Shown here: positions 13,881 to 22,838 of the stretch, one piece after another
How the letters are laid out: every line of letters starts with the position of its first letter
How positions within the stretch are numbered: the first letter of the stretch is position 1
Source of the DNA: Clostridiales bacterium
GTDB taxonomy: Bacteria; Bacillota; Clostridia; Christensenellales; Aristaeellaceae
Assembly: GCA_015056245.1 (NCBI GenBank)
Contig: SVGQ01000001.1
Coordinates: 1 to 64,000 of the forward strand
Reading direction: 5' to 3'
DNA length: 64,000 nt
Made by a program: the position numbers and the translations under genes
The notes under the pieces: model-generated
The model's database searches: none
Told to the model about the DNA's origin: nothing
Seen by the model: the letters and a program-made list of their open reading frames with translations, nothing else

Positions 13881-16800
13881 ATGCGCCTTACCAAACTGGA
13901 GATTTACGGATTCAAGTCCTTTGCCAAAAGGACGGAGATCATTTTTCCGCAGAATGTAACCGGCATTGTGGGCCCCAACGGCTCCGGCAAAAGCAACATC
14001 AGCGATGCGGTGCGCTGGGTGTTGGGCGAACAAAGCGCCAAGACCCTGCGCGGTAACAGCATGCAGGATGTGATTTTCAACGGCACCGAAAAACGCAAGC
14101 CCATGAACTATTGCGAAGTGACGCTGGTCTTTGATAACAGCGATCATCAGCTGCCGGTGGATTATCAGGAAGTGAGCATCACCCGCCGGGTGTACCGCAG
14201 CGGTGACAGCGAATACCAGATGAACGGTTCCGTCTGCCGCCTGAAGGATATTGTGGAGTTGTTCCGGGATACGGGCGTTGGCAAGGAAGGCTATTCCATC
14301 ATCGGTCAGGGTCGTATCGACGAGATCCTCAGCCAGCGGGGCGAGGATCGCCGCATTGTTTTTGAAGAAGCGGCGGGCATCAACCGTTTCCGCACCCGCA
14401 AGGAGGAAGCGGAGCACCGGCTCAAGCACGCTGATGAAAATCTGGTGCGCGTGCTGGATGTGCTGGATGAGTTGGAGACCCACCTGATCCCCCTGAAAAA
14501 ACAAGCGGAAGTGGCGCGCGAATATCTGGCGCTGAGTGAAAGCCTGAAGGAGCTGGATATCCGGCTGTTTATCTACCGCTATGATAAGCTGCACCAGAAG
14601 GAATCGGAAGCAGAACAGGCCCTTTTAAAGATCAAGGACAGCCTGCGGGAAGCGGAAATGCATCTGGAGGAAGCCATCGCTCGACGCAGCGCAGGCGAAA
14701 ACCGTCAGGAAGAGTTGAACCGGATTCTCAGCGAAGCCCATGACGCCTTGCTCCGGGCCAATGACGGTCTGCACGCTGTCAAGGAAGAAGCAGCAACAGC
14801 AGAAAATCAGCTGCTTCGCGGCGGAGATACCCTCGCCCGGCTGGACAAGGAAGAAACTGGCCTGAAAAACCGGCTGCATCTGATCGAAACCACTGTCAGT
14901 CAGAGCGACGGCGGTTTGGCGGAAGCCCAGAAGCTGTTGGAAATGGCCCAGACTGCTCTTACAGATGCAGAAAAGCGCCATACAGATACCGCTCAGGCAG
15001 CTGATCAGCTGGAAAAAGAACTGGATGCGCACCGTACCCGTATGGTGGAACGCTCCAAACAGTTGCAAAATGTGCGTGCCTCGCAGGCGCGGAACGCTGC
15101 CATGCAGCAGCAGATGACTGCCCGTCGGGATGATCTGTGCAGGCAGCTGGAAGCGGAAACCCAGCAGGATGCACAGTTAGCAGAGGCTGTTGAGGCAGCC
15201 CGTCAGGCTCTGGAGGCGGAAAACCAGCGTTTGGACGAACTGAAAGCCGCTGCTCTTGAATTGGAAGAAACCCCAAAACGGATGCTCCAGCAGATCCTTG
15301 CCAAGCAGAAGGAAATGCAGGAGGACGCCCAGAATGCCCGCGCGGCGGAGACCCGCCTGCGCACCCTGAAAGAGTTGCAGGATGGCTATGAGGGCTACCA
15401 GTATTCCGTGAAAAATGCCCTCACCCATGCCCGCAAGCAAAAGATGGCTGGCGTGTTGGATGTGGTCGCCATGCTGCTGAGCGTTCCCAAGGAATACGAG
15501 ATCGCCATGGATATGGCTCTTGGCGGCGCGATGCAGAATATCGTTACTGAAACCGAGCAGGATGCCAAGACGCTGATTGAGTACCTGCGGCAAAACCGCA
15601 TGGGCCGCGCCACCTTCCTGCCTGTCGCCACTGTCCGAGGCCGCACCCTGAACCAGCAGGAGCGCAAAGTGCTCACCATGGATGGCTGCATCGGCGTCGC
15701 CAGCGAGCTGTGCGGCTATGATCCCAAGTACCGAGGGATCGTGGAAAATCTTCTGGGACGCACTGTGGTGGCCCGGGATCTGGACAGCGGTATCGCTATC
15801 ATGCGTGCCGGGGGACAGGGGTTCCGGCTGGTGACCCTCACCGGCGATGTGATGCACTCCGGCGGCAGCATGACCGGCGGCAGCATCCAGCAGAAGGCTC
15901 AGAATTTGTTGGGTCGTGAACGGGAAATGAAGGAGCTGGCAGCCCAGATCGAGGCTTTCAACGAGAAAGTAACGGTTTCCGGCAACCAGATCGCTGCCTG
16001 GGAAGGCCAGCGGGCTGAAGCCAAGAAAAAAGGCGAAGCAGCGCAGGAAGCCGTGCACCAGCAGGAGATCGCTGTGGTGCGGGATACGGAACGCCTGAAA
16101 ACCGCCAAGGATCAGCAGACGGCCCATCTGACCCGCCGTCAGGCGGTGGAGGAAGCCATCGCCCAGCTGGAAGAGAGCCTTTCAGAGATCGAAGCGGAGT
16201 TGGAACGCATTCAGCAGCTGGAGGCGCAGGATAACATCAGCGAGGAAGAGATGACCGCCATCACGGTGGAATTGTCCGGCAGACTGAACACCGCCCGCCG
16301 TCAGCGGGAGAGCGCGCAGGAAGCCCTCACCGATGCCAAGCTGACCCTGCAAAACGCCCAGCATGACTGCGACCGTATCCAGAGGGACCGCAGCCGCTTG
16401 GAAAAGGACGGCGTGGAGTGCCGCAAGGAGCTGTTCGATGTGCAGCAGCGGCGCATCCAGACCAAACAGGAACTGGAGAAGGCACAGGCTGTCAAGGAAC
16501 AGCTTCTGGGCCGCATTACCGCCGCAGAGGAGGGTGTGGAAAGCGCCCGTCGCCATGTGGAGGAATCCGAAGCCCAGAGGGATGAGTGCCAGCAGCATTT
16601 GAAAGAAGTGCAGGGCGACATCGACGCTGCCCAGCAGGTGACCGCCCGGGAGACCGAGCGCATGCACCGGCAGGAAATGGCGCTGGGCCGCATGAAGAAC
16701 GATGTGTCCATGATCTGCGACCGCCTGTGGGATACCTACGAGCTCAGCTACGCAGGCGCCATGGAGCAGCTGATGGCTTATCCCCAGCCAGAAAAACCCT

Positions 16801-17459
16801 TCAAGGAGAGCGAAGCCGAGGCTGAGGCACAGGGAATCCGGGATCGGATCCGGGCTATGGGCGCGGTCAATGTGAGTGCCATCGATGAATACGCCCAGAT
16901 GAACCAGCGCTACACCCAGCTCAACGACCAGAAACACGATCTGGAAAAGGCGCAGCGGGACTTGAAGGAACTGATCGCTCAACTGCTGGGCCAGATGGAA
17001 AGTGTGTTTGTGCATCAGTTCGGCCTTTTGCAGACTTATTTCGCCGAAACCTTTGTGCGTCTCTTCGGCGGCGGCAGGGGCGAGATTTCGCTGGCAGACC
17101 CGGAGCATCCGCTGGATTGCGGCATTGAGATCATCGTGCAGCCTCCGGGCAAGAAACGGCAGATCCTGAGCCTGTTCTCCGGTGGCGAACGCGCGCTGAC
17201 AGCTATCGCCATCCTGTTCGCCATGCTCAAGCTCAAGCCCACCCCGTTCTGTATTCTGGACGAGATCGAGGCTGCGCTGGACGATGCCAACATCAGCTAT
17301 TTTGCTGATTACTTAAAGGAATTCAGCCGTGATACCCAGTTCGTGGTGGTCACCCACCGCAAGGGTACCATGGAGCGCTGCGACACCCTCTTTGGCGTAG
17401 CTATGGAGGAAAGAGGCGTCAGCAGCATGGTCAGCGTAAACCTGACCGATTACGAATAA
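13881..17459 (+). CDS. smc: chromosome segregation ATPase SMC
   Basis: A 1192-residue SMC of canonical length. The N-terminal head has Walker A 'GPNGSGKSN' (about 31-39) and the Q-loop region 'RWVLGEQSAKTLRG'. Long coiled coils flank a hinge at about 500-660 ('GVLDVVAMLLSVPKEYEIAM' ... 'GSMTGGS'). The C-terminal head has the ABC signature 'LFSGGERALTAIAILFAML' (about 1098) and Walker B 'PFCILDEIEAALDDANI'. SMC with ScpAB compacts and separates sister chromosomes. The start at 13881 follows GGAGGG; the GTG two codons earlier is less likely. The rnc-smc-ftsY linkage is typical of Firmicutes. Confidence 0.98.
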   Translation: MRLTKLEIYGFKSFAKRTEIIFPQNVTGIVGPNGSGKSNISDAVRWVLGEQSAKTLRGNSMQDVIFNGTEKRKPMNYCEVTLVFDNSDHQLPVDYQEVSITRRVYRSGDSEYQMNGSVCRLKDIVELFRDTGVGKEGYSIIGQGRIDEILSQRGEDRRIVFEEAAGINRFRTRKEEAEHRLKHADENLVRVLDVLDELETHLIPLKKQAEVAREYLALSESLKELDIRLFIYRYDKLHQKESEAEQALLKIKDSLREAEMHLEEAIARRSAGENRQEELNRILSEAHDALLRANDGLHAVKEEAATAENQLLRGGDTLARLDKEETGLKNRLHLIETTVSQSDGGLAEAQKLLEMAQTALTDAEKRHTDTAQAADQLEKELDAHRTRMVERSKQLQNVRASQARNAAMQQQMTARRDDLCRQLEAETQQDAQLAEAVEAARQALEAENQRLDELKAAALELEETPKRMLQQILAKQKEMQEDAQNARAAETRLRTLKELQDGYEGYQYSVKNALTHARKQKMAGVLDVVAMLLSVPKEYEIAMDMALGGAMQNIVTETEQDAKTLIEYLRQNRMGRATFLPVATVRGRTLNQQERKVLTMDGCIGVASELCGYDPKYRGIVENLLGRTVVARDLDSGIAIMRAGGQGFRLVTLTGDVMHSGGSMTGGSIQQKAQNLLGREREMKELAAQIEAFNEKVTVSGNQIAAWEGQRAEAKKKGEAAQEAVHQQEIAVVRDTERLKTAKDQQTAHLTRRQAVEEAIAQLEESLSEIEAELERIQQLEAQDNISEEEMTAITVELSGRLNTARRQRESAQEALTDAKLTLQNAQHDCDRIQRDRSRLEKDGVECRKELFDVQQRRIQTKQELEKAQAVKEQLLGRITAAEEGVESARRHVEESEAQRDECQQHLKEVQGDIDAAQQVTARETERMHRQEMALGRMKNDVSMICDRLWDTYELSYAGAMEQLMAYPQPEKPFKESEAEAEAQGIRDRIRAMGAVNVSAIDEYAQMNQRYTQLNDQKHDLEKAQRDLKELIAQLLGQMESVFVHQFGLLQTYFAETFVRLFGGGRGEISLADPEHPLDCGIEIIVQPPGKKRQILSLFSGGERALTAIAILFAMLKLKPTPFCILDEIEAALDDANISYFADYLKEFSRDTQFVVVTHRKGTMERCDTLFGVAMEERGVSSMVSVNLTDYE

Positions 17460-17474
17460 AGGGAGGTACACCCC

Positions 17475-18386
17475 ATGTCTGACAAGAAAAACCTGTTTTC
17501 CCGCCTGAAGGACGGTCTGTTCAAGAGCCGCCAGCAGATGGCGCAGGTCATGGACGACGCAGCCAGCGAGGACCGCGCCATTGATGAGGATCTGTACGAC
17601 GAGTTTATGGATGCGCTGATTCTGAGCGATATGGGCGCAACCTGTGCGCAGGAGGCTATTGATGCGCTGCGCAAGGTGGTTGCCGAAAAGAAACTGAAAA
17701 ATGGCTTGCAGGCCAAGGATGAACTCAAGAAGATCCTTGTGGGCATGTTGGATGTGCACAAGGAGCCTCTTCGCTGGCCCATGGTCACCCTTGTGGTGGG
17801 CGTGAACGGCGTGGGCAAGACCACCACCATCGGCAAGCTGGCGCTGCGCTTTCAGGGTTTGGGCCGCACCATCATTCTGTGCGCTGCCGATACCTTCCGC
17901 GCCGCTGCTGCCGAGCAGCTCACGGTTTGGGCGGAGCGCGCCCGCTGCCCCATTGTCAAGCACAAAGAGGGGGCTGATCCTGCTGGCGTGGTGTTTGACG
18001 GCGTGCAGGCTGCCAAGGCCCAGAAGGCCGATTTGCTGATCGTGGATACGGCAGGCCGTCTGCACAACAAGAAGAACCTGATGGAAGAGATGGAAAAGAT
18101 GCGCCGGGTCATTGACCGGGAGTATCCCGAAGCTGCCATGCGCTGCCTTTTGGTGGTGGATGCCACCACCGGTCAGAACGGCTTGCAGCAGGCCCGCGCT
18201 TTCCGTGAGGCCGCCGGTATCAATGGTATCGTGCTCACCAAGCTGGACGGCACTGCCAAGGGCGGTATCGCCTTTGGAATTGTGCGCGAGCTTCAGGTGC
18301 CGGTGATGTATGTGGGCGTGGGCGAGGGGATCGAAGACCTGCAGTCCTTTGACGCCAACGAGTTTGTGGACGCGCTGTTTGAGTAA
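17475..18386 (+). CDS. ftsY: signal recognition particle receptor FtsY
   Basis: A 303-residue SRP-type GTPase with an N-domain helical bundle (about 1-100) and G-domain motifs: G1 'GVNGVGKTTTIGKLA' (about 109), 'ADTFRAAAAEQL', G3 'DTAGRLHNKKNLMEEM' and G4 'TKLDGTAKGG'. It lacks the acidic A domain found in E. coli FtsY, as is usual in Firmicutes. It docks ribosome-SRP complexes at the membrane for cotranslational export. The ribosome site is GGGAGG, 15 bp after smc. Confidence 0.97.
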   Translation: MSDKKNLFSRLKDGLFKSRQQMAQVMDDAASEDRAIDEDLYDEFMDALILSDMGATCAQEAIDALRKVVAEKKLKNGLQAKDELKKILVGMLDVHKEPLRWPMVTLVVGVNGVGKTTTIGKLALRFQGLGRTIILCAADTFRAAAAEQLTVWAERARCPIVKHKEGADPAGVVFDGVQAAKAQKADLLIVDTAGRLHNKKNLMEEMEKMRRVIDREYPEAAMRCLLVVDATTGQNGLQQARAFREAAGINGIVLTKLDGTAKGGIAFGIVRELQVPVMYVGVGEGIEDLQSFDANEFVDALFE

Positions 18387-18404
18387 ACCGCGCCGGAGGA
18401 TACG

Positions 18405-19334
18405 TTGATGATGTTGGGTTCTTTTTACTACAAAACAAAAGCCAAAGAAGCTTTGAAAGGCAATTGGCAGACAGCGATGCTGGTCGCATTTTTCTCCGGC
18501 ATTCTGTCCACGGTGCTGCAGGTACTGCAACTGGTGCTTTTGCCCAGTCAGATGTCCGTTGCCTCCCCTGAAGCCTATGCCATGGAACTGCTCAAAGTGC
18601 CGCAGAGCAATTGGCTCATTCTTTTAGCGGTTTCCGTGCTGGCGCTGGTGGCTTCGCCTGTGCTGGCGTTGGGCTGCAACCATTATTTCGTGCGGCTGAA
18701 CCGGGGAGAGGATCTTGGGTTTGCCGGACTTTTCAGCCGGATGGGCAGCTTTTTGAAAGCGCTGTGGCTGTATGTGCGCATGTTTGTGCAGATCTTCCTG
18801 TGGTCATTGCTGCTGTTCATCCCGGGAATGATCGCTGCTATCCGCTACAGCATGGCCCCTTACTTCCTTGCCGAAAACCCGGAGATGAAGGTCAGCGAGG
18901 CGATTAACAAAAGCAAGGAAACCATGGCTGGTCAGAAAATGAACTTCTTCAGCCTGATGGTCAGTTTTCTTGGCTGGTCGATGCTGGCAATGCTGGTGCA
19001 GACCTACCTTTGCGAAATGAACTATGTGCTGGGCACGGTGGTAGGGCTGGCGTTTCAGGTGTGGGTAGCCACCTATCAGAACGCGGCGGTGGCGAATTTC
19101 TTCTGTGTAAACAGCAAAAAAGGCGGCGTTCGTCAAGCGTTTGATGATATGTTCGGTCGCTTTGAGGAAATGGGCATGGATCAGGAGACCCTTGATCAGA
19201 TGAAAGCGCAGGCTGAGGAAACCATGCGCAAGCAGGCGCAGGCCCGAGCGGATGACGGCACGCTGGACGCTTCGCAGGAAACGGCACAGGAAGCAACTGA
19301 TTCCAACCAAGACGATCAGGATCTGTTGGACTGA
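18405..19334 (+). CDS. DUF975-like integral membrane protein
   Basis: A 309-residue membrane protein with about five hydrophobic segments (roughly 24-45, 68-90, 118-142, 184-205 and 210-230), followed by a charged cytoplasmic tail rich in Gln, Asp and Glu. The opening 'FYYKTKAKEALKGNWQTAML' and the 'RYSMAPYFLAENPEMKVSEAINKSKETM' block are typical of the Firmicute DUF975 family, whose function is unknown. It follows ftsY by 18 bp and precedes the RNA methyltransferase by 14 bp, so it sits inside the same likely operon. No enzymatic motif is visible. Confidence 0.8.
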   Translation: MMMLGSFYYKTKAKEALKGNWQTAMLVAFFSGILSTVLQVLQLVLLPSQMSVASPEAYAMELLKVPQSNWLILLAVSVLALVASPVLALGCNHYFVRLNRGEDLGFAGLFSRMGSFLKALWLYVRMFVQIFLWSLLLFIPGMIAAIRYSMAPYFLAENPEMKVSEAINKSKETMAGQKMNFFSLMVSFLGWSMLAMLVQTYLCEMNYVLGTVVGLAFQVWVATYQNAAVANFFCVNSKKGGVRQAFDDMFGRFEEMGMDQETLDQMKAQAEETMRKQAQARADDGTLDASQETAQEATDSNQDDQDLLD

Positions 19335-19348
19335 GGAGGGGGAGGAAA

Positions 19349-20074
19349 ATGCCATCTCTGAAAGGATACAGCCAAGAGCTGGAGTATAGCTACACGCCGG
19401 GCGTGTTTCCCTCGCTGGAGTTGATGCGGGTCAAGCCGGAAAAAGCCATGCGGCTGCTCCTGAGCGAGCGGGCTCAGGGCGAGGGCGTGGAAAAACTGCG
19501 TCAGGTTTGCCGTGAAAACGGTGTGCGGGAAGAAATTGCCGATAAGGCTCTTCGCCGCATCAGCGGCAAGGATAACTGCTTCGCTGCCGTGGTATTTGAA
19601 AAATGGCAGGCAGAGCTTGAGGCAGACGGTCCCCATGTGGTGCTGCATCATCCCATGGATGAAGGCAATCTGGGCACTATCCAGCGCACCCTGCTGGGCC
19701 TTGGCATCAAGGACATCGCCATTATCCGTCCCGCAGCCGACCCCTTTGATCCCCGGGTGGTGCGGGCGACCATGGGCGCGCTGTTCAGCCTACGGGTGAA
19801 GCAATACGACAGTTTCGACAGCTACCGGGCAGAATATCCCCGGCATGCCCTGTATCCCTTTATGCTGGATGGCTCCGTCATGCTGGAGGAAGCCACCCGG
19901 CAGGTGCAGATGCCCTATGCGCTGGTGTTCGGCAACGAGGGCAGCGGCTTGCCCGCTGAGTTTGCCCAGATGGGGCAGGCGGTGCGCATTCCCCATTCCA
20001 ATGAAATTGATTCGCTGAATCTGTCCATAGCGGTGGGCATTGGTGCGTATGCCTTTGTGCATGCGGCGAAATAA
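19349..20074 (+). CDS. SpoU/TrmH family RNA 2'-O-methyltransferase
   Basis: A 241-residue SPOUT methyltransferase. Motif 1 is in 'VVLHHPMDEGNLGTIQRTLLG', motif 2 in 'YALVFGNEGSGLPAEFAQM' and motif 3 in 'IPHSNEIDSLNLSIAVGIGAYAF', which together make the trefoil-knot SAM site. The usual catalytic Asn/Arg (N in EGNLGT; R in IQRT) are present. A helical N-terminal extension of about 90 residues may bind the RNA. The target is most likely rRNA or tRNA ribose, but the exact site cannot be inferred. The ribosome site is GGAGGGGGAGG. Confidence 0.9.
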   Translation: MPSLKGYSQELEYSYTPGVFPSLELMRVKPEKAMRLLLSERAQGEGVEKLRQVCRENGVREEIADKALRRISGKDNCFAAVVFEKWQAELEADGPHVVLHHPMDEGNLGTIQRTLLGLGIKDIAIIRPAADPFDPRVVRATMGALFSLRVKQYDSFDSYRAEYPRHALYPFMLDGSVMLEEATRQVQMPYALVFGNEGSGLPAEFAQMGQAVRIPHSNEIDSLNLSIAVGIGAYAFVHAAK

Positions 20075-20089
20075 TCAGGAGGAACGACT

Positions 20090-20647
20090 ATGAAACCGGA
20101 ATATGAAAGCATTGGGGCGCAACTGCGTCAGTGCATTGAATATCTGGCACAGGAAGGCCATTTGAAGCCCGGAGCCACCGTGGTGCTGGGCTGCTCCACC
20201 AGTGAGGTGGCTGGGGGTCTCATCGGTAAGAACAGCGTGCCGGAACTGGGCGACGCCATTGCTGAGACCATGATCGAAACCTGCAAAGCCTTGGGTCTGC
20301 GGCCTGTTTTCCAGTGCTGCGAGCACCTGAACCGGGCGTTGGTGATGGAGCAGGAAACATTGGATCACCTCCGGCTGCATCAGGTGAACGTGATGCCTGT
20401 GCCAAAGGCGGGCGGCAGCGCAGGCGCGGCGGCATGGCTCCGCTTTGCCCAGCCTGCGGTGGCGGATTTCATTCAGGCGGATGCCGCCATTGATATCGGC
20501 GATACGCTGGTGGGTATGCACATCCGTCCGGTGGCGGTGCCGCTGCGCATGAACGGTCAGGCTCCCAAGGTGGGGCAGGCCCATGTGACCATGGCTTACA
20601 GCCGTTTGCCCTTTATCGGCGGCAGCCGTGCACAGTACCCGGGTTAA
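20090..20647 (+). CDS. TIGR01440/UPF0340 (YwlG-like) protein
   Basis: A 185-residue protein matching the YwlG family of Firmicutes end to end: 'GATVVLGCSTSEVAGGLIGK', 'CEHLNRALVMEQETL', 'GGSAGAAAWLRFAQPAV' and 'DIGDTLVGMHIRPVAVPLR'. The family has a thiolase-like alpha/beta fold and no proven biochemical role. It lies 15 bp after the methyltransferase and ends at a strong bidirectional terminator, marking the end of this transcription unit. Confidence 0.9.
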   Translation: MKPEYESIGAQLRQCIEYLAQEGHLKPGATVVLGCSTSEVAGGLIGKNSVPELGDAIAETMIETCKALGLRPVFQCCEHLNRALVMEQETLDHLRLHQVNVMPVPKAGGSAGAAAWLRFAQPAVADFIQADAAIDIGDTLVGMHIRPVAVPLRMNGQAPKVGQAHVTMAYSRLPFIGGSRAQYPG

Positions 20648-20655
20648 AGCATGAG

Positions 20656-20699
20656 AAAACGCCTGTCAGAGGTTTTCAGGCCTCCGGCAGGCGTTTTGT
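20656..20699. terminator. bidirectional terminator
   Basis: AAAACGCCTG (20656-20665) pairs with CAGGCGTTTT (20688-20697), with an inner GAGG/CCTC. It serves the YwlG-like gene and the convergent small secreted-protein gene. Confidence 0.88.
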
Positions 20700-20711
20700 T
20701 TGTTCAGTTGT

Positions 20712-21254
20712 TTATTCCGTCACGGGTTGGAAGGTTTTTACGATCTCCTCCAACACATTCAGCAGTGCATCGTCTGCGTCGGAAGTAGCCATATGATAGG
20801 TGGAGAAATTGATGGCCCAGCCGTTGACCACGGTTTCAGCGGTCAGGTATGCGCCGTTTTCATCCTCCAGAGCATAGATGTAGAACGGGATCTGAATGTC
20901 GCTGACAGTGATGGTATCCAGCAACTTGATGTTTGCATCTGCAAAGATCTCAAGGGTGGCATCCACATAGCTGTTGCGCTCCTCTGCCGTGGCGGAGAAC
21001 AGGGACAGGTCAGCAAATTCAGGCAGCGCTTCCATTGCCACATCCACCACAGCATCGGAGGCCTCGTTGTAGAGCATGAACATCCAGATGTATTCGTTGG
21101 TGTTCTCCTCCAGATAGGTGGAGTTGTCGATGGCATAGGCGTTTTCGTCATAGGTGATCGTGAAAATGTTGTTGGCATTGTATTCCACAGCCAGCGCAGA
21201 GCAGCATGCGGCACACATCAGTACGCACAGGAGCAGGGCAAGAAATCTCTTCAT
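20712..21254 (-). CDS. small secreted protein of unknown function
   Basis: A 180-residue protein not recognised. Residues 1-23 form a signal peptide ('MKRFLALLLCVLMCAACCSA'). A lipobox-like 'LMCAAC' is visible, so it may be a lipoprotein rather than freely secreted. The mature part is acidic, with 'FTITYDENAYAIDNSTYL', 'FMLYNEASDAVVDVAMEAL' and a closing 'DADDALLNVLEEIVKTFQPV'. It resembles small extracytoplasmic domains that end in a 'xxSFxP' type helix. The start at 21254 follows GGAGGATT. It faces a bidirectional terminator and is probably monocistronic. Confidence 0.75.
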   Translation of the reverse strand: MKRFLALLLCVLMCAACCSALAVEYNANNIFTITYDENAYAIDNSTYLEENTNEYIWMFMLYNEASDAVVDVAMEALPEFADLSLFSATAEERNSYVDATLEIFADANIKLLDTITVSDIQIPFYIYALEDENGAYLTAETVVNGWAINFSTYHMATSDADDALLNVLEEIVKTFQPVTE

Positions 21255-21341
21255 GGCAGAATCCTCCTTTGTTGGGCTGATGATAGTATACCACAGACTT
21301 TCCCAAGAACCTATGGATAAATTGTAAAAAAGCAAAGAGAC

Positions 21342-21370
21342 TTGCATCCTGTGTCAATGGTGGGTATACT
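21342..21370 (+). promoter_or_regulatory. promoter of the decarboxylase-tmk-mnmA unit
   Basis: TTGCAT (21342-21347), 17-nt spacer, TATACT (21365-21370). It predicts transcription from about 21377, which rules out start codons upstream of that point. Confidence 0.75.
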
Positions 21371-21425
21371 GAAGAGGTCTGTTATGCGGCGTTGGCCGCA
21401 GGCAGGCGGGAAGGAAAGAAGATTC

Positions 21426-22835
21426 TTGCAAAGACCCATGATGGATATGCTCCGGGCAGCCTCTGAAAGGTTGTCGCTGCACATGCCCGGCGGACAGGGT
21501 GCAGGCCCTTTTGGGACAATGGACCCCTATTTGTTGGATACCACGGAGCAAACGTTAACCGATGACTTGTACGAGCCCACCGGCGCGATTGTGAAAGCTC
21601 AGGAACTGGCTGCCAAAAGCGCAGGCGCAGCTCATACCCTGATGCTCTCTGGCGGCAGTACGGCTGGGATGCACGCTATGCTGCTGTATGCGGCTGGGCG
21701 GGGCGATCAGGTGATTCTGCCACGGAATGTGCATATCAGCGCGTTGCACCTGTGCGCTGTGGCGGGGATTGAGCCGGTGTTTGTGCCGGTTTGCTATACC
21801 GCTGCAGGCAGACCCTATGCCACCCCTGAGGCTTACCAGCAGGTGATGGAGGCCTATCCCTTTGCCAAGGCGGCGCTGGTGCTGAGCCCGGATTATTACG
21901 GCACCTTGGGCCCGGTGGAAGAAGTGGCCCGGTTGGCGCACGAAAAGGGCATGCTGGTGCTCTGCGACGAAGCCCACGGCGCTGCCATGAACTGGGTACA
22001 CCCTGAAAACAGTGCCCTGCGCAGGGGCGCGGATCTGGTGATTCAGTCCGCTCATAAAACCCTGCCCGCACTGACAGCCAGCGCATGGCTGCATACAGCG
22101 GAGAACATAGATATTACGCTGCTTCGCAAACGCCTTCGCATGGTGCAGACCTCCAGCCCCTCCTTTATTATCATGCTGGCGCTGGATGACGCCCGGGCAT
22201 GGATGGACGAGCATGGCGCACAGGCAGGCACTGTATTGGAAGAAGCCCTGACCGCTTTCCGCCGGGAAGCCGCCCGGCTGGGCTATACCGATGGACAGAA
22301 GCTGCTGCCCCCCGGAATGAAAACCGATCCTCTCCGGTTGGTGCTGGATGCGCCCCAAGGTGGTTTCCGGTTGGCAGAACAACTGGAAGAACTGGGTATC
22401 GATGTGGAGCTGAGCGACGCGGCGGGGATCGGCTGTATCCTGTCGCTGATGGATGGCCCCCGGCGGCTGGAAAAGCTGTTGGATGCGCTGCGTGTCATCG
22501 CCCAGCAGGAGCAGATGGCACGCGACACCACAGAATCCCATCAAAAAGTAAACTGCATACCGGCGGCAGCCATTCCCGCGCCCCCGCCAATTCCTCCGAG
22601 GAAGATGCCGTTGCACGAAGCAGCCTTTGCCCCTGCCCAGAGCATCGCGATTTCCGATGCGGCAGGCCGCATCAGCGCGGGGCAAGTGGGCTTGTATCCT
22701 CCCGGGGTGGCGGTGCTGTCCGCCGGGGAGGAAATCACCCCGGAGATTGTTCGGTGGCTTACCTGTATGCCGAAAGATAAATTGTTCGGTTTGGATGAAC
22801 ACGGAAGACTCACCTGTGTGAGAGAAGGAGTTTGA
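21426..22835 (+). CDS. Orn/Lys/Arg decarboxylase-family PLP enzyme
   Basis: A fold-type I aminotransferase-like protein of about 469 residues from the Firmicute Orn/Lys/Arg decarboxylase (YaaO/SpeA-like) family. N-terminal 'LSLHMPGGQGAGPFG', cofactor-pocket 'TLMLSGGSTAGMHAMLLYAAG', 'LVLSPDYYGTLG', 'GMLVLCDEAHGAAMNW' and the PLP lysine in 'VIQSAHKTLPALTASAWLH' are all present. It could decarboxylate lysine or arginine for polyamines; the substrate is not readable from sequence. The TTG at 21426 was chosen because GGAAGGAAAG precedes it and the family starts close to this point; ATG 21384 is the alternative. The adjacency to tmk is the standard Firmicute arrangement. Confidence 0.88.
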   Translation: MQRPMMDMLRAASERLSLHMPGGQGAGPFGTMDPYLLDTTEQTLTDDLYEPTGAIVKAQELAAKSAGAAHTLMLSGGSTAGMHAMLLYAAGRGDQVILPRNVHISALHLCAVAGIEPVFVPVCYTAAGRPYATPEAYQQVMEAYPFAKAALVLSPDYYGTLGPVEEVARLAHEKGMLVLCDEAHGAAMNWVHPENSALRRGADLVIQSAHKTLPALTASAWLHTAENIDITLLRKRLRMVQTSSPSFIIMLALDDARAWMDEHGAQAGTVLEEALTAFRREAARLGYTDGQKLLPPGMKTDPLRLVLDAPQGGFRLAEQLEELGIDVELSDAAGIGCILSLMDGPRRLEKLLDALRVIAQQEQMARDTTESHQKVNCIPAAAIPAPPPIPPRKMPLHEAAFAPAQSIAISDAAGRISAGQVGLYPPGVAVLSAGEEITPEIVRWLTCMPKDKLFGLDEHGRLTCVREGV

Positions 22836-22838
22836 ACC